From Acidovorax temperans (GTDB taxonomy: Bacteria; Pseudomonadota; Gammaproteobacteria; Burkholderiales; Burkholderiaceae_C): a stretch of DNA of 64,000 nt. The stretch lies in NCBI RefSeq assembly GCF_006716905.1, contig NZ_VFPV01000001.1, positions 1,614,001-1,678,000 of the forward strand, in the 5' to 3' direction. The stretch's first letter is position 1. Every line of letters begins with the position of its first letter. The notes under the pieces were generated by a model. The model was not told where the DNA came from and searched no databases. It saw nothing but the letters and a program-made list of their open reading frames with translations. The translations under genes and the position numbers were made by a program. Positions 18,642-26,920 of the stretch are shown here, in pieces.

Positions 18642-19490
18642 ATGAGTACCACGCCCAGCGCCTTGCGCCCCCGCCCGCCCGCACCGGCTTCGGTCTGGCG
18701 CCCGCCTGCGTTGTCGGCCCGCTGGTGGCAGGTGTTTTTGCGCAACCTGCTGGTGTGGCGCAAGCTGGCCATTCCCAGCCTGGTGGGCAACATTGCCGAG
18801 CCGCTGATGTGGCTGGTGGCCTTTGGCTACGGCATGGGCGCGCTGGTGGGGCAGGTGAGCGTGGGCGGCGCGGGCGGGGATGCCAAGGTGCCCTACATCC
18901 TGTTTTTGGCCAGCGGCTCGATCTGCATGAGCGCGATGAACGCGGCCAGCTTTGAGGCGCTGTACTCCGCCTTCTCGCGCATGCATGTGCAAAAGACCTG
19001 GGACGGCATCATGAACGCGCCCGTCACGCTCGACGATGTGGTGCTGGCCGAGATGCTGTGGGCCGCGTTCAAGGCGCTGTTCACCGTCACGGCCATTCTG
19101 GGGGTGATGCTGGCCCTGGGCATCAGCCACAGCCCCAAGTTGCTGGTAGCTTGGCCGGTGCTGCTGGGCGTGGGCATCATGTTTTCCAGCATTGCCCTCA
19201 TCTTCAATGCACTGGCCAAGGGGTACGACTTTTTCACGTACTACTTCACGCTGGTGCTCACGCCCATGATGTTCTTGTCGGGCGTGTTTTTCCCACGCGA
19301 GCAATTGCCACCGCTGGTGCGCGCCATTTCAGACTGGCTGCCGCTGACCAATGCGGTGGAGCTGGTGCGCCCCCTGTTCATGGACCAGTGGCCCCAGCAG
19401 CCGCTGCGCCACGGCCTGGTGCTGGTGGCCACCACCGTGGTGGCCTTCTGGCTGGCGCTGGCGCTGACGCGGCGGCGCTTTCGCGGCTGA
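18642..19490 (+). CDS. ABC-2 type permease, NodJ-like
   Basis: Inner-membrane permease of 282 residues with about six membrane helices. NodJ/DrrB-type features include NIAEPLMWLVAFGYGMG, ASGSICMSAMNAASFE and LTPMMFLSGVFFPREQLP. The N-terminal 30 residues are Pro/Ala-rich and cytoplasmic. It probably pairs with the ATPase at 16208-17173, making a heterologous exporter of two subunits despite the intervening purT. Its own promoter would lie in the 155 bases after the purT start. Confidence 0.88.
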   Translation: MSTTPSALRPRPPAPASVWRPPALSARWWQVFLRNLLVWRKLAIPSLVGNIAEPLMWLVAFGYGMGALVGQVSVGGAGGDAKVPYILFLASGSICMSAMNAASFEALYSAFSRMHVQKTWDGIMNAPVTLDDVVLAEMLWAAFKALFTVTAILGVMLALGISHSPKLLVAWPVLLGVGIMFSSIALIFNALAKGYDFFTYYFTLVLTPMMFLSGVFFPREQLPPLVRAISDWLPLTNAVELVRPLFMDQWPQQPLRHGLVLVATTVVAFWLALALTRRRFRG

Positions 19491-19505
19491 AGCAGCCCAA
19501 GAACC

Positions 19506-21098
19506 TCAGGCGGCGCTGGCGCGCAGCAAATCCACTGCTTTCTCGGCCACCATCACCGTGGGGGCGTTGGTGTTGCCGCTGGTGATGCGGGGCATGACGG
19601 AGGCGTCCACCACCCGCAGCCCCTGCACACCATGCACGCGCAGCTGCGCATCCACCACGTCCATGGGCCCGGGGCCCATGCGGCAGCTGCCCACGGGGTG
19701 GTAGATGGAGTCGGCATGGTTGCGGATGAACTGGGCGATCTCGGCATCCGTCTGCGCACTTGCAGACACGGGCAGCTCCTTGCCGCCCAGGTCAGCCAGG
19801 GCCGGTTGCGACAGGATGTCGCGCATGCGGCGCACCCCGCGCACCATGCGCTGCAGGTCGTCCTCATCGGCCAGGAAGTTCGGGTCTACCAGCGGCAGGG
19901 CCATCGGGTCCGCACTGGCCAGGGCCACCCGCCCCCGGCTGCGCGGCTGCAGCAGGCACACATGCGATGAATAGCCGTGGCCCAACGCGGTTTTGCGGCC
20001 ATGGTCCACCAGCTTGCCGATGACGAAGTGCAGTTGCAAATCCGGCGCAGACTCGGCCGCGCTGCTGCGGATGAAACCACCCGCCTCTGCGTAGTTGGTG
20101 GTGAGCATGCCGGTGCGGGCGCGGCGCCAGTCCATCACACCGCGCGCAATGCGCACCGCCGCCTCGGCCGACACGCCGAACAGGTCCTTGAGGTGTGGCG
20201 CGTCATACAGCAGCACCACGTCGGGGTGGTCGTGCAGGTGCTCGCCCACGCCAGGCAAATCGTGCACCACCGCAATGCCGTGCCGCTGCAACTGCGCGCC
20301 GGGGCCAATGCCTGAGAGCATCAGCAGCTGGGGCGACAGTAGCGCCCCGGCGCTGAGCAGCACTTCGCGCGCGGCCCGCACTTCCTTCAGCTGCCCACCC
20401 TGGCGGTATTGCACGCCCACCGCACGGCGGCCCTCCATCAGCACCCGCGTGGCCTGCGCGCCGGTGATGACCTGCAGGTTAGGCCGGCCCAGGTGCGGCG
20501 TGAGGTAGCCCTTGGCGGTGCTGTGGCGTTCCCCATTCTTGTGGGTGACCTGGTACAGGCCCACGCCTTCCTGGTCTGGCCCGTTGAAGTCCAGGTTGTG
20601 CGGGTAGCCCGCCTGCACCCCGGCGTGCACAAAGCTCTGGCTCACGCGGCGCGGCGAGCGCAGGTCGGCCACGTTGAAGGGCCCGCCCTGCCCGTGCAGG
20701 GGGCCGCGGATGCTTTCGTTGTGTTCGGCACGCACAAAGTAGGGCAGCACATCGGCCCAGCCCCAGCCGGGGTTGCCCTGGGCGGCCCAGTGGTCGTAGT
20801 CGGCCGGTTGGCCACGCACGTAAATCATGGCGTTGACCGAGCTGCTGCCGCCCAGCACTTTGCCCCGGGGCTGGTAGCCGCGCCGGCCGTTGAGCCCCGG
20901 TTGCGGTACCGTGCTCTGGCGCCAGCTGTTGAGCTCCAGCCGCGCCATGGCGGCCAGCCCTGCGGGGCAGTGGATCAGCACGCTGCGGTCGGCCGGTCCG
21001 GCTTCCAGCAGGGACACCCGCACGGCGGGGTCCTCCGTCAAACGCCCTGCCAGCACGGCCCCGGCCGAGCCCCCGCCCACCACGATGTAGTCGAACAT
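19506..21098 (-). CDS. GMC family FAD-dependent oxidoreductase (choline/alcohol dehydrogenase-like)
   Basis: FAD enzyme of 530 residues that oxidises an alcohol. The Rossmann motif is YIVVGGGSAGAVLAGRL at the N-terminus; GMC signature 1 is RGKVLGGSSSVNAMIYVRG and signature 2 is SAGALLSPQLLMLSGIG. The C-terminus has YHPVGSCRMG and the active-site SGNTNAPTVMVAEKA. ATG 21098 is chosen because GGAAGA precedes it by eight bases; a GTG at 21113 is the alternative. The true substrate (choline, an aliphatic alcohol or another) cannot be read from the sequence. Its start is divergent from the 3-hydroxyacyl-CoA dehydrogenase gene, sharing a 155-base region. Confidence 0.9.
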   Translation of the reverse strand: MFDYIVVGGGSAGAVLAGRLTEDPAVRVSLLEAGPADRSVLIHCPAGLAAMARLELNSWRQSTVPQPGLNGRRGYQPRGKVLGGSSSVNAMIYVRGQPADYDHWAAQGNPGWGWADVLPYFVRAEHNESIRGPLHGQGGPFNVADLRSPRRVSQSFVHAGVQAGYPHNLDFNGPDQEGVGLYQVTHKNGERHSTAKGYLTPHLGRPNLQVITGAQATRVLMEGRRAVGVQYRQGGQLKEVRAAREVLLSAGALLSPQLLMLSGIGPGAQLQRHGIAVVHDLPGVGEHLHDHPDVVLLYDAPHLKDLFGVSAEAAVRIARGVMDWRRARTGMLTTNYAEAGGFIRSSAAESAPDLQLHFVIGKLVDHGRKTALGHGYSSHVCLLQPRSRGRVALASADPMALPLVDPNFLADEDDLQRMVRGVRRMRDILSQPALADLGGKELPVSASAQTDAEIAQFIRNHADSIYHPVGSCRMGPGPMDVVDAQLRVHGVQGLRVVDASVMPRITSGNTNAPTVMVAEKAVDLLRASAA

Positions 21099-21253
21099 GT
21101 TTGTGTCTTCCACCGGCCAAGCACAGTGGCCACCTGCAAGATAACCGAACGGCCGTGCTTTTTACTCAGGAACTTTCCCGGGGTTCCAACGGCCCGCACC
21201 GCCGCGTCCCTTACCATGCAGGCGTCTGTTTCACTTGGAAGAAAGCTCTTTTT

Positions 21254-22102
21254 ATGACGATTCAAACGGTTGGCATCATCGGCGCGGGCACCATGGGCAA
21301 TGGCATTGCACAGGCCTGTGCGGTGTCGGGCATCAACGTGGTGATGGTGGATATTTCGGACGCGGCCGTACAAAAGGGCCTGGCCACGGTGGCGGGCAGC
21401 CTGGACCGCCTGATCAAGAAGGAAAAGATCAGCGAAGCCGACAAGGCTGCGGCCCTGGCGCGCATCAAGACATCGACCAGCTACGACGACCTGAAGGCCG
21501 CGCAACTGGTCATTGAGGCTGCCACCGAGAACTACGAGCTCAAGCTCAAGATCTTGAAGCAGGTGGATGCCATCGTGGCGCCTGAGGTGATCGTGGCTTC
21601 GAACACCTCGTCCATCTCCATCACCAAGCTGGCCGCCGCCACCAGCCGCGCCGACCGCTTCATCGGCATGCACTTCTTCAACCCCGTGCCCATGATGGCG
21701 CTGGTGGAAATCATTCGCGGCCTGCAGACCAGCGACGCGACCCACGACGCCGTGAAGGCCCTGGCCGAAGCCCTGGGCAAGAGCCCCATCACCGTGAAGA
21801 ACGCGCCGGGCTTTGTGGTCAACCGCATTCTGGTGCCCATGATCAACGAAGCCTTCTTCGTGCTGGCCGAGGGCCTGGCCACGCCCGAGGACATCGACGC
21901 CGGCATGAAGCTGGGCTGCAACCAGCCGATTGGCCCGCTGGCGCTGGCCGACATGATTGGCCTGGACGTGTGCCTGGCCGTGATGGATGTGTACCTGACC
22001 GAGTTTGGCGACAGCAAGTACCGCCCCTGCCCGCTGCTCAAGGAAATGGTGGCCGCCGGCCGCCTGGGCCGCAAGACGGGCCAGGGCGTTTACACGTACT
22101 GA
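21254..22102 (+). CDS. hbd: 3-hydroxybutyryl-CoA dehydrogenase
   Basis: Oxidises or forms (S)-3-hydroxyacyl-CoA with NAD(P). The 282-residue length is typical of the short HBDH/PaaH branch. It shows the N-terminal Rossmann motif VGIIGAGTMGNGIAQ, the catalytic SNTSSISIT and GMHFFNPVPMM stretches and the domain-2 motif PGFVVNRILVPMINEA. ATG 21254 is the start, with a GGAAGAAAG stretch upstream. In Comamonadaceae such genes serve butyrate/PHA or phenylacetate metabolism; the ohrR gene downstream is unrelated. Confidence 0.94.
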   Translation: MTIQTVGIIGAGTMGNGIAQACAVSGINVVMVDISDAAVQKGLATVAGSLDRLIKKEKISEADKAAALARIKTSTSYDDLKAAQLVIEAATENYELKLKILKQVDAIVAPEVIVASNTSSISITKLAAATSRADRFIGMHFFNPVPMMALVEIIRGLQTSDATHDAVKALAEALGKSPITVKNAPGFVVNRILVPMINEAFFVLAEGLATPEDIDAGMKLGCNQPIGPLALADMIGLDVCLAVMDVYLTEFGDSKYRPCPLLKEMVAAGRLGRKTGQGVYTY

Positions 22103-22220
22103 GCGGCGCCCTCGCGCCCCTTTCTCCACGCGCAGCGCCACCCGTGTTGCGCCCCTTGGCGGCCTGCGGGTCGCCATTTTTTTGGGCGCGGCACCGATGC
22201 AGCCCTTGGAATATTTAGAC

Positions 22221-22275
22221 GAAAACAGCCTCTAGCGCTTTCACAGCAAGCGCTACCAGCTACGTTTTTCATAGC
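22221..22275. repeat. Palindromic repeat, family 1, copy 5
   Basis: TAGCGCTTTCACAGCAAGCGCTA forms a short perfect stem after hbd and about 100 bases before ohrR. It could end hbd transcription. Confidence 0.75.
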
Positions 22276-22338
22276 ATTTAGAACTCCCTTCGGAAGCGGC
22301 GGCAATCCCATGCCCGCAGCGCAGGCATTCACCAATTA

Positions 22339-22352
22339 AATTGCACGCAATT
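22339..22352. promoter_or_regulatory. Candidate OhrR operator
   Basis: Inverted repeat AATTGC-AC-GCAATT, 25 bases before the ohrR ATG, overlapping the candidate -35 box. OhrR operators characterised elsewhere are AT-rich inverted repeats with AATT half-site ends. No second copy is seen before ohr, so the pair is probably regulated as one unit. Confidence 0.6.
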
Positions 22353-22369
22353 TGATTGAACACAATAAT
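22341..22369 (+). promoter_or_regulatory. Candidate ohrR promoter
   Basis: TTGCAC (22341-22346), a 17-base spacer and AATAAT (22364-22369). Transcription would begin about at the ATG 22377, which has no ribosome-binding site in front, so the message may be leaderless. Confidence 0.5.
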
Positions 22370-22376
22370 TCAACCC

Positions 22377-22841
22377 ATGCCCCGCACGCCCACCTCCGAA
22401 AACAGCCCCAGCCCCGCCGCCTTGCGGCTGGACAACCAGGTCTGCTTTGCGCTGTATTCCGCATCGCTGGCCATGACCAAGCTGTACAAGCCCCTGCTGG
22501 ACGACATCGGGCTGACCTACCCGCAGTACCTGGTCATGCTGGTGCTGTGGGAGCAGGACGGCATCACCGTCTCGGAACTGGGCGAGCGCCTGTATCTGGA
22601 CTCGGGCACGCTCACCCCGCTGCTCAAGCGGCTGGAAGCCAGCGGCCACATCCGCCGCACCCGCGATGCGCAGGACGAGCGCCGGGTGCGCATCGCCCTC
22701 ACGCCCCAAGGGCTGGGCCTGCGCGACCAGGCCGAGCGCATTCCGCACTGCGTGCTGGAAAGCAGCCAGTGCACCCTGCCCGAGCTGGTGGCGCTGACCA
22801 GCCAGCTCAAAACCCTGCGCGAGCGGCTCAGCCAGCGCTGA
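22377..22841 (+). CDS. ohrR: MarR-family organic-hydroperoxide sensor OhrR
   Basis: Represses ohr until its reactive cysteine is oxidised by organic peroxides. The 154-residue protein aligns by eye with Ohr[14 protein letters not shown] contains the sensor Cys23, followed by [27 protein letters not shown] and the winged-helix [16 protein letters not shown] 22377 is preferred over a TTG at 22356 because the promoter and operator lie across that region. It is followed by ohr on the same strand after 80 bases. Confidence 0.93.
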   Translation: MPRTPTSENSPSPAALRLDNQVCFALYSASLAMTKLYKPLLDDIGLTYPQYLVMLVLWEQDGITVSELGERLYLDSGTLTPLLKRLEASGHIRRTRDAQDERRVRIALTPQGLGLRDQAERIPHCVLESSQCTLPELVALTSQLKTLRERLSQR

Positions 22842-22921
22842 GCCGCCTGCCTACGTTGCTCCTGCATCACTGATTCTCACCACCGTCCCGCGCTGCGGGC
22901 ATCACCTCAAAGGAAGACACC

Positions 22922-23338
22922 ATGGCCAAGCTCGACCAAGTTCTCTACACCGCCAACGCCCACACCACTGGCGGCCGCGACGGCGCATCGCGCACCGATG
23001 ACGGCCGTCTGGACGTGAAGCTCTCGCCCCCCGGCACCGCAGGCACCGGCACCAACCCCGAGCAACTGTTTGCTGCGGGCTACTCCGCCTGCTTCATCGG
23101 CGCCATGAAGGCCGTGGCCGGCATGCAAAAGATCAGCCTGCCTGCTGACCTCTCGATCGACGCCAGCGTGGACCTGGGCAAGGTCGGCCAGGGCTACGGC
23201 ATCGCCGCCCGCCTGGCCGTGAGCCTGCCCGGCATGGACCGCGCCGCCGCCCAGGCCCTGGTAGACGCAGCCCACCAGGTCTGCCCCTACTCCAACGCCA
23301 CCCGCGGCAACATCGACGTGACCATCACGCTGGTGTAA
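22922..23338 (+). CDS. ohr: Organic hydroperoxide resistance protein Ohr
   Basis: Thiol peroxidase that reduces organic and fatty-acid hydroperoxides. The 138-residue protein of the OsmC/Ohr fold has both catalytic cysteines: Cys57 in [10 protein letters not shown] and Cys122 in [22 protein letters not shown] and the C-terminal NIDVTITLV are standard for Ohr. ATG 22922 is preceded by AAAGGAAG. It lies downstream of ohrR and ends just before a strong intrinsic terminator. Confidence 0.96.
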   Translation: MAKLDQVLYTANAHTTGGRDGASRTDDGRLDVKLSPPGTAGTGTNPEQLFAAGYSACFIGAMKAVAGMQKISLPADLSIDASVDLGKVGQGYGIAARLAVSLPGMDRAAAQALVDAAHQVCPYSNATRGNIDVTITLV

Positions 23339-23359
23339 CGCCCCGGGCCCTGCCCACCC

Positions 23360-23406
23360 CACACCGCCGGTGCCCCCGCCCAGGGAGCACCGGCGGTGTG
23401 CTTTTT
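23360..23406 (+). terminator. Intrinsic terminator of ohrR-ohr
   Basis: A perfect 14-bp stem, CACACCGCCGGTGC and GCACCGGCGGTGTG, is followed by CTTTTT. It begins 22 bases after the ohr stop codon. Confidence 0.9.
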
Positions 23407-23478
23407 GGGGTGCCCCGGAGAAAACCGTAGACGGCGCCCCTTCGCCCTGGGGCATGATGCAGCCATGGGGAGAACACC

Positions 23479-24255
23479 ATGAAACTGGCCCTTTTGTCAG
23501 ACATCCACTCCAACCGCCAGGCGCTGGACGCCTGCCTGCAGCACGCCCGCGCGCATGGCGCCGATCACTTTGCCCTGCTGGGCGACCTGGTGGGCTATGG
23601 CGCCGACCCGGCCTACGTGGTGCAGCAGGCCATGGACTTGGTCGCTGCCGGTTACACGGTGATTGGCGGCAACCACGACGCCTTTGCCGTGCAGCCCCCC
23701 GCAGGAACCGACAAGGGCGCCCACAGCATGGCCGCACAGGGCGCGCTGTGGACGCACGAACAACTCAGCCCCGAGCAGCGCAGCTTTTTGGCCCATTTGC
23801 CCCTCACCGCCCAGGTGGGCGGGGTGCTGCTGGTGCACGCCAGCGCCGAAGCGCCCGAAAACTGGCGCTATGTAGACAACGAAATCGTGGCCGCCGAATG
23901 CCTGGAAGCCGCCACGAAGCACCCGGGCGTGAAGCATGTCTTTTGCGGCCATGTGCACCAGCAAACGCTGTACTACCGGGGCACCGGGCGGGGGCTGATG
24001 CGCTTCACCCCCACGGCCGGGGTGCCGGTGCCGGTGCCGGTGCCGCCCCACCGGCAGTGGGTGGGCACGGTGGGCTCGGTGGGCCAGCCGCGCGACGGCG
24101 ACCCGCGCGCCATGTACGCGCTGCTGGACACCGACCACTGGCACCTGCGCTTTGAGCGGGTGCCCTATGCCGTGGCCGATGCAGCCGCCGCCATCCTCGC
24201 CACGGGCGGCGCCTTGCCCGCAAGCTTTGCCCACCGCCTGGAGGTAGGCCGATGA
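23479..24255 (+). CDS. Metallophosphoesterase of the YfcE/calcineurin type
   Basis: A 258-residue cytoplasmic enzyme with the full metallophosphoesterase motif set: SDIHSN, LLGDLVGYGAD, GGNHDAF, VLLVHAS and CGHVHQQT. A dimetal phosphatase acting on a protein, nucleotide or small phosphoester is expected. Residues near 182-190 read VPVPVPVPP, encoded by four tandem GGTGCC units (24021-24044). ATG 23479 is the start. The stop overlaps the ATG of the following kinase-UspA gene by 4 bases (ATGA), so the two are translated together and may be an antagonistic phosphatase-kinase pair (inference). Confidence 0.9.
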   Translation: MKLALLSDIHSNRQALDACLQHARAHGADHFALLGDLVGYGADPAYVVQQAMDLVAAGYTVIGGNHDAFAVQPPAGTDKGAHSMAAQGALWTHEQLSPEQRSFLAHLPLTAQVGGVLLVHASAEAPENWRYVDNEIVAAECLEAATKHPGVKHVFCGHVHQQTLYYRGTGRGLMRFTPTAGVPVPVPVPPHRQWVGTVGSVGQPRDGDPRAMYALLDTDHWHLRFERVPYAVADAAAAILATGGALPASFAHRLEVGR

Positions 24256-25682
24256 AACTGCTGGAGCCCGGCGCCGTGGTGGACGGCTTTGTGGTGCGCG
24301 ACTGCATCCACGCAGGGGGCATGGCCCATATCTACCGGGTGGAATACGCCAGCGGCGCACCCGACCCCGGTTTTCCCATGGCCATGAAGATCCCGCGCAT
24401 GACCGCGGGCGACGGGGCCGAGAACATCGTGGGCTTTGAGGTGGAGCTGCAAATACTGCCCGCACTCACCGGGCCACACGTGCCGCGCTTTGTGGCCGCT
24501 GGCGACCTGCACCGGCTGCCCTACATCACCATGGAATACCTGCAGGGCCACACCCTGCAGCACTGGCTGGACGCAAGCGAGCGGCCTGACGAAGAACTCA
24601 TCGCCCGCCTAGGCACTGCCCTGGCCCACGCGGTGCACAGCCTGCACCAGCAAAACGCCTGCCACCTCGACCTCAAGCCCGGCAACGTACTCTTCACGCA
24701 CGAGAACCATGCCGTGCTGCTGGACTTTGGCCTGTCGTGGCACGCGCACTTCCCCGACCTGCTGGCCGAAGAGCAGCGCAAGGCCGTGGGCTCGCCCGCG
24801 TGGATGGCGCCCGAGCAAGTGGTGGGCGTGCGCGGCGACCCGCGCAGCGACATCTTCGCCATTGGCGTGATGCTGTACGAGCTGGCCACGGGCGAGCTGC
24901 CGTTTGGCGCCCCCACCACCACGGGCGGTCTGCGCCAGCGCCTGTGGATGGCGCCGGCCCCGCCGCGCAAGCACCGGCCCGACCTGGCCCCGTGGCTGCA
25001 GGAAATCATCCTGCGCTGCCTGGAGCCCGAAGCCGCGCGCCGCTACCCCTCGGCCGCCCACCTGGCCCTGGACCTGGCCAACCCCACCCAGGTGCGCATC
25101 ACCGAGCGAGGGCACCGCACCCAGGGCACGCCGTTTCGCACTCACTTCAAGCGCTGGCTGCGGGCGGCGGGCATGCATTACCAGCCCAGCCCGCTGCCCT
25201 CACGGCAGATTGAAGAGACCCCCATCGTCATGGTGGCTGTGCCGCACAGCGATGTGACGGACGCCACGCTGTACTCGCTGCGCGAAGCGGTGGCGCGCTC
25301 GCTGGGCATCCGGCCGGGGGCGCGGCTGGCCTGCGTCACGGTGCTGTCGCCGTCGGCCAGCAGCACCAGCGACAGCGCCCGCAGCGAAACCGCCCTGCAC
25401 CGCCAGCACCACGCCCGCCTGCGCCAGTGGGCCCAGCCGCTGGACCTGACCGAGCACCCGGTGAGCTACCACGTGCTCGAATCCAGCGACGTGGCCCACG
25501 CCCTGGTGCGCTACGCAGAGGGCAACCACGTCAACATGATGATCCTGGGCGCGGCCACCCACGGGCTGCAGACCCAGCGCTTCATTGCCACCGTGCCCAT
25601 GCGCGTGGCACGTGACGCGCCCTGCACCGTCATCCTGGTCAAGCAGTCGCTGCCGTTTGCGCGCCTGGCGGGTGCCAGCTGA
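24252..25682 (+). CDS. Serine/threonine protein kinase fused to UspA domain
   Basis: A 476-residue protein. Residues 1-275 are a Hanks-type kinase: glycine-loop region IHAGGMAHIYRVEY, ATP lysine in AMKIP, catalytic HLDLKPGNVLF (HLD in place of HRD), DFGLSWH and activation-segment end GSPAWMAPEQ, then ELATGELPFGAP. The C-terminal part from about residue 325 is a universal-stress-protein fold, starting TPIVMVAVPHSDV and ending MMILGAATHGLQ and DAPCTVILVKQ. No membrane segment separates them, so the kinase is soluble. Fusion to UspA suggests that nucleotide or stress signals tune the kinase. It is coupled to the phosphoesterase upstream by ATGA overlap. Confidence 0.9.
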   Translation: MKLLEPGAVVDGFVVRDCIHAGGMAHIYRVEYASGAPDPGFPMAMKIPRMTAGDGAENIVGFEVELQILPALTGPHVPRFVAAGDLHRLPYITMEYLQGHTLQHWLDASERPDEELIARLGTALAHAVHSLHQQNACHLDLKPGNVLFTHENHAVLLDFGLSWHAHFPDLLAEEQRKAVGSPAWMAPEQVVGVRGDPRSDIFAIGVMLYELATGELPFGAPTTTGGLRQRLWMAPAPPRKHRPDLAPWLQEIILRCLEPEAARRYPSAAHLALDLANPTQVRITERGHRTQGTPFRTHFKRWLRAAGMHYQPSPLPSRQIEETPIVMVAVPHSDVTDATLYSLREAVARSLGIRPGARLACVTVLSPSASSTSDSARSETALHRQHHARLRQWAQPLDLTEHPVSYHVLESSDVAHALVRYAEGNHVNMMILGAATHGLQTQRFIATVPMRVARDAPCTVILVKQSLPFARLAGAS

Positions 25683-25779
25683 GCACCGGTTCCGAGAACG
25701 GGGCTGGCCGCGCTGCGGCCTGTCGCCAACGCGGCGCCCGGCACTTGAGCCGGTGCCGCCTTTGCCTTAGCGTGCGGGC

Positions 25780-26871
25780 ATGAGCACCACCACCCTTCTC
25801 GTGCGCCAGAACCAGCTGGCCGACACCGCTGTGCGCACCACGACTGATTCAGCGCTACAAGACGGCGAGATCCGCGTCCAGGTGGACCGGTTCGCCCTCA
25901 CCAGCAACAACATCACCTACGCGGCCATGGGCGAGATGCTGCAGTACTGGCAGTTCTTCCCCTCAGGCGAAGCGGGCTGGGGGATCATTCCGGTGTGGGG
26001 CTTTGGCACAGTGCAAGAGTCGCGGCACCCGGACATACCGGTGGGCGAACACCTGTATGGCTACTGGCCCATGGCCACCCATGCCGTGCTGGCCCCACAC
26101 CGCGTGAGCACCACTGGTTTCAGCGATGGCGCACCGCACCGCGCGGGGCTGCATGCGGTCTACAACCACTACCTGCGCACGAACACCGACCCGTTCTACC
26201 AGCCCTTCAATGAAGACATCCAGGCCCTGCTGCGGCCGCTGTTCATCACTTCGTGGCTCATTGATGACTTTCTGGCCGACCAGCAGTTCTTTGGCGCCAG
26301 CACCGTGCTGCTGTCCAGCGCATCCAGCAAGACGGCCTACGGCACGGCATTTGAGCTGGCCAAGCGCCCAGGCATCCAGGTGGTGGGGCTCACCTCGGCC
26401 ACCAACCGCGCGTTTTGCGAAAGCCTGGGTTGCTACCACCGGGTGCTGGCCTACGAAGAACTGGAGCAGCTGCCCGCTCAACCGGCCAGCGTGTACGTGG
26501 ACTTTGCCGGCAGCGTGGCGCTGCGCGAGCGCATCCACCGGCATTTGACAGGGCTGGCCTACAGCTGCGCGGTGGGTGCCAGCCATGTGCAAGACCTGGG
26601 CGGCGCAGGCAACCTGCCCGGCCCCCGCCCCACCATGTTCTTTGCCCCGGCACAGGTCCAAAAACGCAACGCTGACTGGGGCGCCCAGGGCCTGAACGAC
26701 CGGCTGGTGCAGGCCTGGCAACAGTTCAGCACCGCAGTACAGGCACCGCCACAGCCCTGGCTGGTGGTGCAGCACCACCAAGGCAGTGCCGCGACGCAGG
26801 CGGTGTACCTGCAAGTGCTGGGCGGCCAGGGCAGCCCACGCATTGGGCATATGGCCAGTCTGCTGGCGTAA
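25780..26871 (+). CDS. DUF2855 family protein
   Basis: Cytoplasmic protein of 363 residues belonging to the DUF2855 family, with no established function. By eye, the N-terminal part (RFALTSNNITYAAMGEMLQYW and GIIPVWGFGTV) and the middle (VLLSSASSKTAYGTAFEL) recall quinone-oxidoreductase-like medium-chain dehydrogenase folds: a GroES-like part, then a Rossmann-like part. A canonical GxGxxG motif is not obvious. The start ATG 25780 lies 97 bases after the kinase-UspA stop, and the SrkA-type kinase follows 49 bases downstream, so an operon is possible. Confidence 0.8.
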   Translation: MSTTTLLVRQNQLADTAVRTTTDSALQDGEIRVQVDRFALTSNNITYAAMGEMLQYWQFFPSGEAGWGIIPVWGFGTVQESRHPDIPVGEHLYGYWPMATHAVLAPHRVSTTGFSDGAPHRAGLHAVYNHYLRTNTDPFYQPFNEDIQALLRPLFITSWLIDDFLADQQFFGASTVLLSSASSKTAYGTAFELAKRPGIQVVGLTSATNRAFCESLGCYHRVLAYEELEQLPAQPASVYVDFAGSVALRERIHRHLTGLAYSCAVGASHVQDLGGAGNLPGPRPTMFFAPAQVQKRNADWGAQGLNDRLVQAWQQFSTAVQAPPQPWLVVQHHQGSAATQAVYLQVLGGQGSPRIGHMASLLA

Positions 26872-26920
26872 TCACCCGATTGAGCGCCTGCTCCAGGCAG
26901 GCAGCGACGACAATCTCTGC

